Origin: DASREM01 sp035652095
GTDB lineage: Bacteria > Acidobacteriota > Terriglobia > Terriglobales > Acidobacteriaceae
Assembly: GCA_035652095.1 (NCBI GenBank)
Contig: DASREM010000055.1
Span: forward strand, 62,001-126,000
DNA: 64,000 nt
Reading direction: 5' to 3'
A program made the position numbers and the translations under genes. Below, one piece after another: positions 54,377 to 62,740 of this stretch (position 1 is its first letter; each line of letters starts with the position of its first letter). The notes under the pieces are model-generated. The model saw nothing but the letters and a program-made list of their open reading frames with translations. It was not told the DNA's origin and did no database searches.

Positions 54377-54446
54377 GAAATCTCCGTTTGCTGTGATTTT
54401 GCAGGCTTAAGATTAGCAGTTCCCGCAGGCGGGTTCTACCCAACCG

Positions 54447-55565
54447 CTACGCGACCGCTCGCTGAGGTTGCAGCAACTCTCCATAAAGAGCGAGATATTC
54501 ATCGGTCATACGTTTCGAGGTGAAGCGCTCGCGGGCACGATTGTAGGCACGGTTGGCATACGCCCGGCACAAGTCACGCTGATCACTTAAGCGGCGGATA
54601 ATTTCGGCGAGGCTGCCGGCATCGTTGGAATCGAAATAGAGCGCTGCGTCTCCCCAAACTTCGCGGAACGATGGGATGTCGTTGGCGATGATGGCACAGC
54701 GCGACAGGGCAGCTTCCAGGGCTGCCATTCCAAAGGGCTCATAGCGGGAGGTCGCCGCATAAATGGCCGAGCGCCCGTAAAGGTTTCGCAGTTGGGCCTC
54801 GGTCTGCGGCCCCTTCAGAGCGACCGTCGACTCTCCTGCTGATACCTTTACATCGGCCCGTATCGGCAACTTGAGCCGCTCCATCGGAGGCTCCGACCCC
54901 ACGATGCACACGGGAACGGGGTGGCGATGCTGAGTGATGAGGTTCACCTGCTTGCCGGCATCAAGCAGCCTCCCGATGGCCAGCACGCAATCATCTTTGG
55001 CGAGGTAGGGATTAAAGAATATCGGATTGCGACCGTTGTAGATGACCGAACCGCGGGCCGGTGCACCGAAACAATTCTGGAGCGTATCGAGCATCCAGAA
55101 GCTTGGGGCCACCACGGCATCTGCATTTCGTAATCCCTGGACCACGGTCTGGCGATACCAGCGAAGCCAGCGACTCGGAGCGGGCTCTGTGCCGTGTACA
55201 GCCTTCCACCAGCTCAGGTAATCGCCATGCGCGACTACGATCCTGGGCTGCTCGGCTTCTATTGCGCCGAAGCAGAAGTGATTGAAGTGCAGCAGATCTG
55301 GCTTGAGCTCCGCAATCAGACTTCGAAGGTAAGCAAATGAATCGGACAAGTCCTGTTCCGCTTCCTGCATCCACTCCAAGCGAAAAGCGGTGGGATGATA
55401 ACTCAGGCCACGAAGGCCATCCATCCAGGAGGTTTGCTGAGGCAGGGGAATCTCGCCAAGGCTGATCAAGGTGACACGATTTCCCCGGGTAATCAGGCCG
55501 CTGACCAACTCACGGGTATAACTCCAGACCCCGCTGAGTGTATCGGTCGTCACCAGAACGTGCAT
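54447..55565 (-). CDS. Glycosyltransferase family 4
   Basis: 372 residues. The N-terminal domain opens HVLVTTDTLSGVWSYTRELV, the acceptor side of GT-B enzymes. The C-terminal domain shows the nucleotide-sugar motif in AIYAATSRYEPFGMAALEAA, with the E-x7-E pair (E in RYEP and E in LEAA). The linker and middle are usual for GT4 retaining enzymes. Acceptor and donor cannot be read. No polysaccharide cluster is adjacent. Confidence 0.88.
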   Translation of the reverse strand: MHVLVTTDTLSGVWSYTRELVSGLITRGNRVTLISLGEIPLPQQTSWMDGLRGLSYHPTAFRLEWMQEAEQDLSDSFAYLRSLIAELKPDLLHFNHFCFGAIEAEQPRIVVAHGDYLSWWKAVHGTEPAPSRWLRWYRQTVVQGLRNADAVVAPSFWMLDTLQNCFGAPARGSVIYNGRNPIFFNPYLAKDDCVLAIGRLLDAGKQVNLITQHRHPVPVCIVGSEPPMERLKLPIRADVKVSAGESTVALKGPQTEAQLRNLYGRSAIYAATSRYEPFGMAALEAALSRCAIIANDIPSFREVWGDAALYFDSNDAGSLAEIIRRLSDQRDLCRAYANRAYNRARERFTSKRMTDEYLALYGELLQPQRAVA

Positions 55566-55702
55566 GGATTCCCCACGTCAAACGCTCTCGCCAGGCCCTA
55601 TCGGCGTATCCGCGTTTCGCTGCACTATTCTATGTCGGAAGGGACCAATTTCGAAGCGCAATTGAGCGCGCGCATGGAGAGGTCTGCAAAAACTTGCACT
55701 GC

Positions 55703-56212
55703 TTAGCGTTCCTGGAGCGCAGGTTCGGACTGCAAACCCACCTTTAGACGTATTTCTTTAGCTAAGTCATAGACGGCACGGATCTTGGCTTCCGCCGCCG
55801 AGGGCAGGTTTGGCACGTTCAATGCCATCTCACAGGAGAGCAGAAGCGCGGTGACGTTTCCCTTGAGTTCGCTGCGCAGCGCCATCTCCGCCCCTTTGCG
55901 CGCGACCAGAACCTCTTTCCTGCGCCGGTTCAGCGCCGCCCGCAATTCCCGTACGACCCGTTCAACACCGCTGATCGCGAAGTTGACATACACAGGAATG
56001 CCGCCCTCGACATGTTGCACCAGCAAGTCGCTTTCATCGGGTTCAGCATCCACCAGGAACTGATCGATCACGACCGCTTCGTATTCCTGGGTCCGTAATT
56101 GAACGGTCGCTTGGCGCAAGGTCGAGGCAATCTCGACTTCCTGGTTGGTCGCTCGCTTCACGGCATCGGCGCATGCCTGTGCTTTTTCGGATGGAGTGAT
56201 TACTAGAATCAT
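55703..56212 (-). CDS. Receiver-like protein of unknown function
   Basis: 169 residues from the ATG at 56212. The first ~110 residues resemble a response-regulator receiver fold (MILVITPSEKAQACADAVKR, EYEAVVIDQFLVDAEPDESD), with one Asp where the phosphorylated residue would be. The usual N-terminal Asp pair and the Lys near the end are not clear, so it may be a pseudo-receiver. The C-terminal 50 residues are a long helix. It lies just downstream of the NtrC-type regulator on the same strand and may belong to its pathway. Confidence 0.55.
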   Translation of the reverse strand: MILVITPSEKAQACADAVKRATNQEVEIASTLRQATVQLRTQEYEAVVIDQFLVDAEPDESDLLVQHVEGGIPVYVNFAISGVERVVRELRAALNRRRKEVLVARKGAEMALRSELKGNVTALLLSCEMALNVPNLPSAAEAKIRAVYDLAKEIRLKVGLQSEPALQER

Positions 56213-56322
56213 GCCGGATACATTGCACACCTTTGGCCAAAAACCCGCCATTGAAAACTCGATACTTACACTTCATCCAGAGGCCTAACTTCCCATAGCG
56301 GAACGCCCGATCCCCCTCCTGT

Positions 56323-57729
56323 TCATTCCTGGGACGCGTACTCCTTGAGTTTGCGGTAGAGCGTCGTCTTGCCAATGCCCAACAGCCGCGCCGCCAGCAG
56401 TTTGTCTCCGTTCAACTGCGCCACCGTCCCAAGGATGGTCTGTTTTTCAAGCTCCGCCATCGGGATAATTTTGGACGAAATGTCCGGGCTGACCGAGCCC
56501 GCATCCCGCGCACTGTGAATGTCGGTGGGAAGATCGCGAACCTGGATAACGGGGCCGGTGGTGAAGGCACAGGCGCGCTCCAGGCAGTTCTCCAGTTCGC
56601 GCACGTTGCCGGGCCAGTTGTAGGCAAGCATGATTTTCAACGCTTCGTCGCTGAGGGTGCGCTCCTGACCCGAGGCTCGCGATACCCGCTCCAGAAAATG
56701 TTCGGCAAGCAGGGGAATGTCCTGGCGCCGTTCGCGCAGAGGCGGAATTCGCAGCGTCAGCACGTTCAGCCGGAAGTAGAGGTCGCGGCGAAAAGTTCCC
56801 TGCGCGACGGCCTGTTCCAGGTCCTTGTTGGTAGCGGCCAGTATGCGCACTTCGATGGGAACTTGCCTGGTACTGCCGACGGGACGAATTTCTTTTTCCT
56901 GGATGGCACGCAACAATTTTGCCTGCAAGTCGATGGGAAGCTCGCCCACTTCATCGAGAAACACCGTTCCGCCATTGGCAATGGCCAGCAGACCGTCCTT
57001 GGACTGGTTGGCTCCGGTAAACGCTCCCTTGACGTAGCCGAAGAGTTCACTCTCGATCAGGGTGGGTACCAGGGAGCCGCAATCTACCGGGATGAAGGGC
57101 TTGTCACGGAACGGTCCGGAGAAGTGGATCGAGCGTGCGACCATCTCTTTTCCGGTGCCGCTCTCGCCAAGGATAAGAACGGGATGGGTGCTGTGCGCCG
57201 CCTTGGCAATGATGCGGTAAAGCCGTTCCATCTCCGGCGCGCGCCCCACGATGCTGCCAAAGCCCTGTTTGGATTTGATCTTTTCGCGCAGCATGCGATT
57301 TTCGGTTTTCAGCTTGAGATGATTCGCCACCCTCTCTAGCAGCAGCTTGAGTTCATCCATGCTGAATGGCTTGGTCACATAGTCGTAAGCCCCGCTTTTC
57401 ATGGCCTGCACTGCCGATTGGATGGTGCCGTATCCCGTCACCACGATGACGATGGCATCCGGGCGGCGGGCTTTGATTTGATGAAGCGCCTCGAGCCCGC
57501 CGATGCCGGGAAGCTTCAGATCGAGCAGAACTACGTCCGAGCCCTGCGCTTCCAGCACACGGTAGGCCTGTTCCGCCGATTCGGCGACCGCGGCGTTGAA
57601 GCCCAGCGACTGTGCGACCTCGCGGCAGGCCTCGCGAACGGAACGCTCATCATCAATGATTAAGAAGTTGAGAAAGTTGGCTCCCTCAATCTGCGGCGAG
57701 TTAGGCGTTGGCGCTTCCAAGGTATTCAT
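56323..57729 (-). CDS. NtrC-type sigma-54-dependent response regulator
   Basis: 468 residues. The receiver has the acidic pair in FLIIDDERS and the phosphate-accepting Asp70 (VVLLDLKLPG). The AAA+ domain has Walker A ILGESGTGKEMVARSIHF, the sigma-54 contact loop GYVKGAFTGANQS, Walker B GGTVFLDEVGELPIDL and the RPVGSTRQVPIEVRILAATN sensor. The C-terminal Fis-type HTH is LLAARLLGIGKTTLYRKLKE. It activates sigma-54 promoters when phosphorylated. The start overlaps the kinase stop (ATGA), so the kinase is its partner. Confidence 0.95.
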   Translation of the reverse strand: MNTLEAPTPNSPQIEGANFLNFLIIDDERSVREACREVAQSLGFNAAVAESAEQAYRVLEAQGSDVVLLDLKLPGIGGLEALHQIKARRPDAIVIVVTGYGTIQSAVQAMKSGAYDYVTKPFSMDELKLLLERVANHLKLKTENRMLREKIKSKQGFGSIVGRAPEMERLYRIIAKAAHSTHPVLILGESGTGKEMVARSIHFSGPFRDKPFIPVDCGSLVPTLIESELFGYVKGAFTGANQSKDGLLAIANGGTVFLDEVGELPIDLQAKLLRAIQEKEIRPVGSTRQVPIEVRILAATNKDLEQAVAQGTFRRDLYFRLNVLTLRIPPLRERRQDIPLLAEHFLERVSRASGQERTLSDEALKIMLAYNWPGNVRELENCLERACAFTTGPVIQVRDLPTDIHSARDAGSVSPDISSKIIPMAELEKQTILGTVAQLNGDKLLAARLLGIGKTTLYRKLKEYASQE

Positions 57730-59753
57730 ACGGGTTTCCTTTTTTTCTGATCACGAGGTTGAGAAAGTTTTGCGGCATGATCGAGCACCTCTCGGACCTT
57801 TTGCACCAGGGCTTTTCCGGCAAACGGCTTGCGAAAAATAACCACTGGTTCGTTTATCGTGGCTGGGCTCCGGTCGAGTTCGTATCCCGAGGTGAAGATC
57901 ACCGGAAGAGATGGGTTGATCTCGTGGATCCTGGCTGCGACCTCGCGGCCGTCGCTTCCGGGCAACATGAGATCGCTGAGCAGAAGATGAATGTTGTGGC
58001 TTTGCTCCTGAAAAACTCGCAGGGCCTCCCGGCCACTGGACACTTCCAGCACACCGTATCCACGCTGTTGCAGAATGTGCTTGGCCGAACTTCGGATGCT
58101 CTCGTTGTCTTCTACCAGCAGAATGGTCTCGCCGCCGCAAGCTGAGATTTCCGGAGTTGCGGGTGCGAGGCCGGGCTGAGCAGTATCGCTGGAAAGAAAA
58201 CGAATCCTCACGCACGTGCCCTTCTCGGGCTCGCTGGTGATCTCAATCGTCCCGCCGTTTTCACGAACAATGCGGTGCACGGTAGTCAATCCCAGCCCAT
58301 TTCCATGATCGGCAGCTTTGGTCGTGAAGAACGGTTCAAACACATGGGCGAGAATGTCCGGGCTCATGCCGGAACCGTTGTCCTTCACCACGAGTTCTAC
58401 CTGGGCTGCACCTGGTTGCAACGAAGACGGAAGGTTGCGAGTGCTCACCTCAACCCTGCCGCCGTCCGGCATCGCGTCACGGGCATTGATCACCAGATTG
58501 AGAAGGACCTGCTGTGCCTGCGTGGGATCCATGCGGGTCTGCCACAGCGCAGGATCAAGATCAGTCCGGAGCTCAATGTGCTCGCCAATCAGGCGCGACA
58601 TGAGGTTTTGCATGTCGCTCACAATTTGGTTCAGCGAGAGCAAGTGTGGTTCCGAGTTCTGTCGCTTCGCGACCGAGAGGAGTTGCTGAATCAGTGCGCC
58701 GCCGTGCTCACTCGCCAGGCGAATCTCGTCAATGTAGGTGCTCAAACGGGAGTCGTGCTGAAGCCCGGCTTTGAGCAGGTCGGAATAAAGCATGATGCCG
58801 GTCAGCAAGTTGTTAAAGTCGTGCGCAACCCCTCCCACCAAACGTCCGATGGCCTCCATCTTTTGAGCTTCGCGGAGCTGCAGTTCGGCACGTTTGTATT
58901 CAGTCAGATCCTCCATCATCAGCAGGGCAAATTCCGGTTTGCCGTCCGGCCCTCGAACCAAAGAGGTCGTCAAGCGGGCCCATCCCCAAGCCTGGTCTTT
59001 TCGCACATAGCGAAGTTCCTTCTGGTGCGACTGCTTGTGTTTCGAGATGAGTTCGTCAAACAAGGACTGACAGGCCTTCACATCTTCGGCATACGTGAGT
59101 TCGCTTATGGAGCGATTGCGCAGTTCATGGTCGTTGTAGCCCAGCATCCTCAAGGCTGCCCGGTTCCCGTCCAGAACATGGCCGTCGATTGTGCACTGGA
59201 GAATTCCGATCGCCGCCTCATCCACAATGGCGCGGAACCGTTCATCGCTGTCGCGCACCAGGCGCCGGCGTTCACCATGGCTGATGTCGCGCATATGAAC
59301 TACCAGCAAATCGCGCCCTTGAAAGGTGAAGGGCGCGCATCGGGCTTCGATTTGAAGGCGAACTCCGTCGGGGCCCTGAAATTCAAAGGCGCAGGAGGGA
59401 TAACCGCACGCCCTCTTCGGCCACGGAACCTCCGCGGACGACGATCGCGTACAGGCCCGGGTTCCGGGCACAAACTCCGACAATCTCTTACCGGTCGGGA
59501 GCCGCTCAGCGCCGTACCCAAACAACCCGGCCAGAGCCGGGTTCGCGTACACGATCCTGCCATCTTCCACAACGGCGAAACACTCTGGCGACGCGGCCAG
59601 GGCGGCCTCCACCAGTTCCAGTCCCAGTTCTTGCTCCCTGACGGCTTGAAGAATTGCGTTCATGGTCTGCAACAGCGAAGGCGGACCTGCCCTCAAGGAG
59701 CGGCGTGCCAAGGCGCTTTCCTGATTCGGGAACCAGGCAAAGCTCTCGAACAC
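57726..59753 (-). CDS. PAS-domain hybrid histidine kinase
   Basis: 675 residues. No transmembrane helix is seen, so probably cytosolic. PAS domains occur at about 38-160 and 172-290 (AALAASPECFAVVEDGRIVY, FRAIVDEAAIGILQCTIDGH). HisKA has GRLVGGVAHDFNNLLTGIML and the ATPase has VKDNGSGMSPDILAHVFEPF and GLGLTTVHRIV. The C-terminal receiver has LLVEDNESIRSS and Asp in HLLLSDLMLPGSDG. Phosphate probably passes to the overlapping NtrC-type regulator. Start could also be at the ATG about 30 codons later (MNAILQAV). Confidence 0.93.
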   Translation of the reverse strand: MFESFAWFPNQESALARRSLRAGPPSLLQTMNAILQAVREQELGLELVEAALAASPECFAVVEDGRIVYANPALAGLFGYGAERLPTGKRLSEFVPGTRACTRSSSAEVPWPKRACGYPSCAFEFQGPDGVRLQIEARCAPFTFQGRDLLVVHMRDISHGERRRLVRDSDERFRAIVDEAAIGILQCTIDGHVLDGNRAALRMLGYNDHELRNRSISELTYAEDVKACQSLFDELISKHKQSHQKELRYVRKDQAWGWARLTTSLVRGPDGKPEFALLMMEDLTEYKRAELQLREAQKMEAIGRLVGGVAHDFNNLLTGIMLYSDLLKAGLQHDSRLSTYIDEIRLASEHGGALIQQLLSVAKRQNSEPHLLSLNQIVSDMQNLMSRLIGEHIELRTDLDPALWQTRMDPTQAQQVLLNLVINARDAMPDGGRVEVSTRNLPSSLQPGAAQVELVVKDNGSGMSPDILAHVFEPFFTTKAADHGNGLGLTTVHRIVRENGGTIEITSEPEKGTCVRIRFLSSDTAQPGLAPATPEISACGGETILLVEDNESIRSSAKHILQQRGYGVLEVSSGREALRVFQEQSHNIHLLLSDLMLPGSDGREVAARIHEINPSLPVIFTSGYELDRSPATINEPVVIFRKPFAGKALVQKVREVLDHAAKLSQPRDQKKRKPV

Positions 59754-59804
59754 TCCCTGTTTGGGAAGTTTAGGCAGAATTGGGAAAACACTTTAGGACG
59801 ACGG

Positions 59805-59822
59805 TCACATGATCCTGTGACG
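59805..59822. promoter_or_regulatory. Perfect six-base inverted repeat upstream of the hybrid kinase
   Basis: GTCACA TGATCC TGTGAC, 51 bases before the kinase start. It may be an operator or a short hairpin; no factor can be named. Confidence 0.3.
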
Positions 59823-59859
59823 TCGAAAACTGGAAAGAGGGCGCGGGGAAGCGCCCAGT

Positions 59860-60546
59860 TCAGCCTTGCACGGACACAGACCGTGTCAATCGGAAGGTCA
59901 ATCTTCTTTCAGCGCCAAACGCCACGTCTTTTTTACCAGTCGCATAGGCAGTCCCGGTGCCTCCCGCCGCACCGATGGCGGTGCCGATCAGGGCGCCCTT
60001 ACCCCCGCCTGCCAAACCGCCAATCAAGGCGCCGGCGGCGGTGCCGCCGCCGATCATGGCCAGGTTCCGCTTCTCATGAGACGCTCCCTTGGCGAAGATG
60101 CTGGATGTCTGAATCGGTAATTCCTTGCCATTGATCGACAGGCTCACCAGGGTCAATCGAAGGAACCCTGGATCTTTCAGGTGACCCGAAGCTTTGGCTG
60201 AGATGACGCGGCCAACCACCGCAGAGCCTCTCGGGGCAACGGTCTGCCCATCAATAATCAGCGGATCATCCAGTACCGCGTCGAAGCTCTCGCCGGAATG
60301 AGAGACCGCACTTGAAACCGCTGACTGCAACCGAACTGTAATGGGCGTACCGCTGGGAATAGTAGTGGGCGGGATCGCTGCGGTAGGGGAGATTCCCTTG
60401 CTGTCCGCACTTCGATCAAAGGGAAGTTGCTGGTTCGAAGCGGCGCTTTCATCACCGTTCTGAACGCCAGGCTGGCGATTGCAAGCGATGCCGGGACTCA
60501 ACAACATCAGTAAGCCCGCAAGTGTAACGGTTCTGCTCAGCATCAT
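59860..60546 (-). CDS. Exported glycine-zipper protein
   Basis: 228 residues from the ATG at 60546; the longer frame to 60756 overlaps pfkA and lacks homology. The start has a hydrophobic signal ending near PGIAC, with a weak lipobox. The C-terminal third is Gly-rich (MIGGGTAAGALIGGLAGGGK, GTAIGAAGGTGTAYATGKK), the glycine zipper of outer-membrane and 17-kDa-antigen-like proteins. The middle is Ser/Thr beta-rich (TITVRLQSAVSSAVSHSGES). Probably cell-envelope associated. Function unknown. Confidence 0.7.
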   Translation of the reverse strand: MMLSRTVTLAGLLMLLSPGIACNRQPGVQNGDESAASNQQLPFDRSADSKGISPTAAIPPTTIPSGTPITVRLQSAVSSAVSHSGESFDAVLDDPLIIDGQTVAPRGSAVVGRVISAKASGHLKDPGFLRLTLVSLSINGKELPIQTSSIFAKGASHEKRNLAMIGGGTAAGALIGGLAGGGKGALIGTAIGAAGGTGTAYATGKKDVAFGAERRLTFRLTRSVSVQG

Positions 60547-60649
60547 GGATAGCCGCCCCCAATCTCCTACCGACGTTCTGAAGCGCAACCACGCTGCCAC
60601 TGTTTGTAGGTCTGAAATCAGGGACTTGCAGAAGGTAACCTCGAGGTCA

Positions 60650-61768
60650 TCATGTAGATTTTGCAAGTAGTTCTTGCACAGTCGGAGAACCTGCAACAGA
60701 ATTTGTATCTCCGAAGCTGATGCCCACGGCACGGGCCGTACTGACCAATTCGCCATTCCGGTCCACCGCCTTCATATGACCGATGGCAGCGGCGATGTCT
60801 ACGGGCGTGATTCGCTCCTGCTGCAGACGTACCATCTTCCCAAATTGCCGGTTTGCGATCAGATCAACCGCAGCGACTCCGAAACGGGTTGCCAGCACAC
60901 GATCAAACGGAGTGGGCGATCCACCCCGCTGGATGTGGCCAAGCACGCTGACTCGCACTTCTTTGTGCGTGCAGAGCGCGATGGCGTCCCCAATCAGGTT
61001 TCCCACCGAGCCTCCGCGCGACATGTGCAGCAGTTCGCTGGGCAGCCTCACACCTTCGGCCACGACAACGATGGTGAAGTGCTTGCCGTGACGTTCACGC
61101 TCCAGCACGCAGCGGCTAAGATTCTCGACTGAGAACTGGATTTCAGGAATGAGAATAATATGGGCGCCGCCGGCGATGCCGGCGTAAAGCGCGATCCAGC
61201 CCGCATCGCGGCCCATGACTTCCACAACCATGATGCGATGATGGGACTCCGCGGTAGTGTGGATCTTGTCCACCGCGTCGGTGGCGGTGTGCACCGCGGA
61301 GTCAAAACCGAACGTCAATTCAGTCGCGCACAGATCGTTGTCAATGGTCTTGGGCACGCCCACCAGCTTCATTCCTTTGCGGAACAGTTCCAGCGCGATT
61401 TTCATCGAGCCATCGCCGCCGATCGTAATGACCGCATCCATTCCCATACGGGTAGCATTGGCGATAACATCGGAGGAGATGTCGCGCACTACTTCCTGGC
61501 CATCCTCCACGGTGCGATAGCGGAAGGGATTACCCCGGTTCGTGGTGCCGAGAATAGTCCCGCCGCGGGGCAAGATTCCGCTGACATCTTTCAGGCCCAG
61601 TTCGCGAGAGCGCTCCGGCCAGATCAGCCCGTCGAAACCATCGGGAATTCCGATAACTTTCCAGCCATATTTCAGGATGGCCGCTTTCACTGCTGCGCGA
61701 ATGACCGCATTCAGGCCGGGCGCGTCGCCACCACCAGTGCAGATGCCGATACAACGAATGTCAGACAT
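60650..61768 (-). CDS. pfkA: 6-phosphofructokinase (group III type)
   Basis: 372 residues. It phosphorylates fructose-6-phosphate in glycolysis. The opening ICTGGGDAPGLNAVIRAAV is the usual nucleotide loop. GGDGS near residue 120 has Gly where PPi-dependent enzymes have Asp, so ATP is likely the donor. PKTIDND carries Lys instead of the Gly of E. coli PfkA, giving the Gly/Lys pair of group III PFKs. MGRDAGWIAL and the C-terminal LGHIQRGGSPTPFDRVLATR are conserved. The sequence differs enough from E. coli PfkA that allosteric control is uncertain. Confidence 0.94.
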   Translation of the reverse strand: MSDIRCIGICTGGGDAPGLNAVIRAAVKAAILKYGWKVIGIPDGFDGLIWPERSRELGLKDVSGILPRGGTILGTTNRGNPFRYRTVEDGQEVVRDISSDVIANATRMGMDAVITIGGDGSMKIALELFRKGMKLVGVPKTIDNDLCATELTFGFDSAVHTATDAVDKIHTTAESHHRIMVVEVMGRDAGWIALYAGIAGGAHIILIPEIQFSVENLSRCVLERERHGKHFTIVVVAEGVRLPSELLHMSRGGSVGNLIGDAIALCTHKEVRVSVLGHIQRGGSPTPFDRVLATRFGVAAVDLIANRQFGKMVRLQQERITPVDIAAAIGHMKAVDRNGELVSTARAVGISFGDTNSVAGSPTVQELLAKST

Positions 61769-61870
61769 GGAATGAGCCTGTCATAGCGCGTGCTCGTTTC
61801 GCCATGACACTGCCCACAATCCTCTGTGACGGGGGCTGGATTTCCAACATCACGATTGGACGTAGGGAAT

Positions 61871-61892
61871 GGGGCACACAAAAATGTGCCCC
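61871..61892. terminator. Hairpin after the Ig-like lipoprotein gene
   Basis: An eight-base-pair stem GGGGCACA/TGTGCCCC with a six-base A-rich loop. It lies just beyond the stop of the gene at 61908 (minus strand). There is no T-run, so termination is uncertain. Confidence 0.4.
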
Positions 61893-61907
61893 GTGTCTTA
61901 TGAGTAG

Positions 61908-62564
61908 CTAGTTGACGATCAGGGGAGCAGTCTTGGTAAAGGTCGTTGTGCCGGAGTAGACGGCGTTGATGGTATAAGTTCCGGTCGCGGCGGAACTGTC
62001 TACCGTAATCGTCGCCGGCGACTGCTGGCTGGTAATGCTGATCGTTGTCGGAGTTGCACCGGTGCTGTCAGTGATGCTCCACGAGGTGGTGGCAGAGACG
62101 TCAACGGTTCCCGACATGCCTGAAACCGTGGCCAGGGCAGAGATGGTGCCCGTGGAACCGCGGCTAATCGTCACCTGAGTCGGACTCAAGGTCAGGCCGA
62201 TCACGTTATTCAGCGACACGGTAAGAGTAGAAGTCCCGCTCACCGCTCCCGAGGATGCGGTGATGGTGGCAGTTCCGGCGCTCGCCGCGGTGACCTTACC
62301 GCCCGAGGTAATCGAAGCGATGTTGCTATCGCTGGTGGACCAGAAAACCCCGCTAGTCAGCGTCTTTGTGCTGCCGTCATCAAATGTGCCGGTTGCGCTC
62401 ATCTGCAAGGTGCTTCCCTGCTGAATATTCGGGGCTTGCGGGCCAACCGTCAGGCTGGTCAGGACGGGATCCTGGAAAAACCCCGAGCAGCCAACCAGGC
62501 AGGCAAGCAACAAGAGCGTTGTGAATGCAGAGAGTAGTTGCAGCTTCTTCTTGGTGCTCAGCAT
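61908..62564 (-). CDS. Lipoprotein with bacterial Ig-like repeats
   Basis: 218 residues from the ATG at 62564; a TTG precedes it. The signal ends in LVGC, a good lipobox, so the protein is lipid-anchored. One BIg2-like domain is visible near residues 33-115 (LTVGPQAPNIQQGSTLQMSA, VFWSTSDSNIASITSGGKVT) and a second Ig-like region follows. The Thr/Ser/Gly content is high. Such proteins act in adhesion or surface assembly; the ligand is unknown. Confidence 0.8.
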   Translation of the reverse strand: MLSTKKKLQLLSAFTTLLLLACLVGCSGFFQDPVLTSLTVGPQAPNIQQGSTLQMSATGTFDDGSTKTLTSGVFWSTSDSNIASITSGGKVTAASAGTATITASSGAVSGTSTLTVSLNNVIGLTLSPTQVTISRGSTGTISALATVSGMSGTVDVSATTSWSITDSTGATPTTISITSQQSPATITVDSSAATGTYTINAVYSGTTTFTKTAPLIVN

Positions 62565-62740
62565 CAATCATGACCCCAAAAACTGGCAATTCTGAATGGA
62601 GTTGATGTCCTGAATTGTAGCAGAGAAGCCACAGGCAGGACTCTACTCTGTTAACGAAAGAACGCTGAAGGTACAACAACTTGCGAGAAAAAACTGGCAC
62701 TCTGGACGCGAATCCGGTCTGCTAAGCTGAAATCAATCGC

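Noticed and set aside
58275..60134. 619-residue open frame on the plus strand
   Set aside because: It runs antisense to the hybrid kinase, whose PAS, HisKA, ATPase and receiver motifs are all intact. No recognisable domain exists on the plus strand. Long shadow frames are expected in GC-rich DNA.
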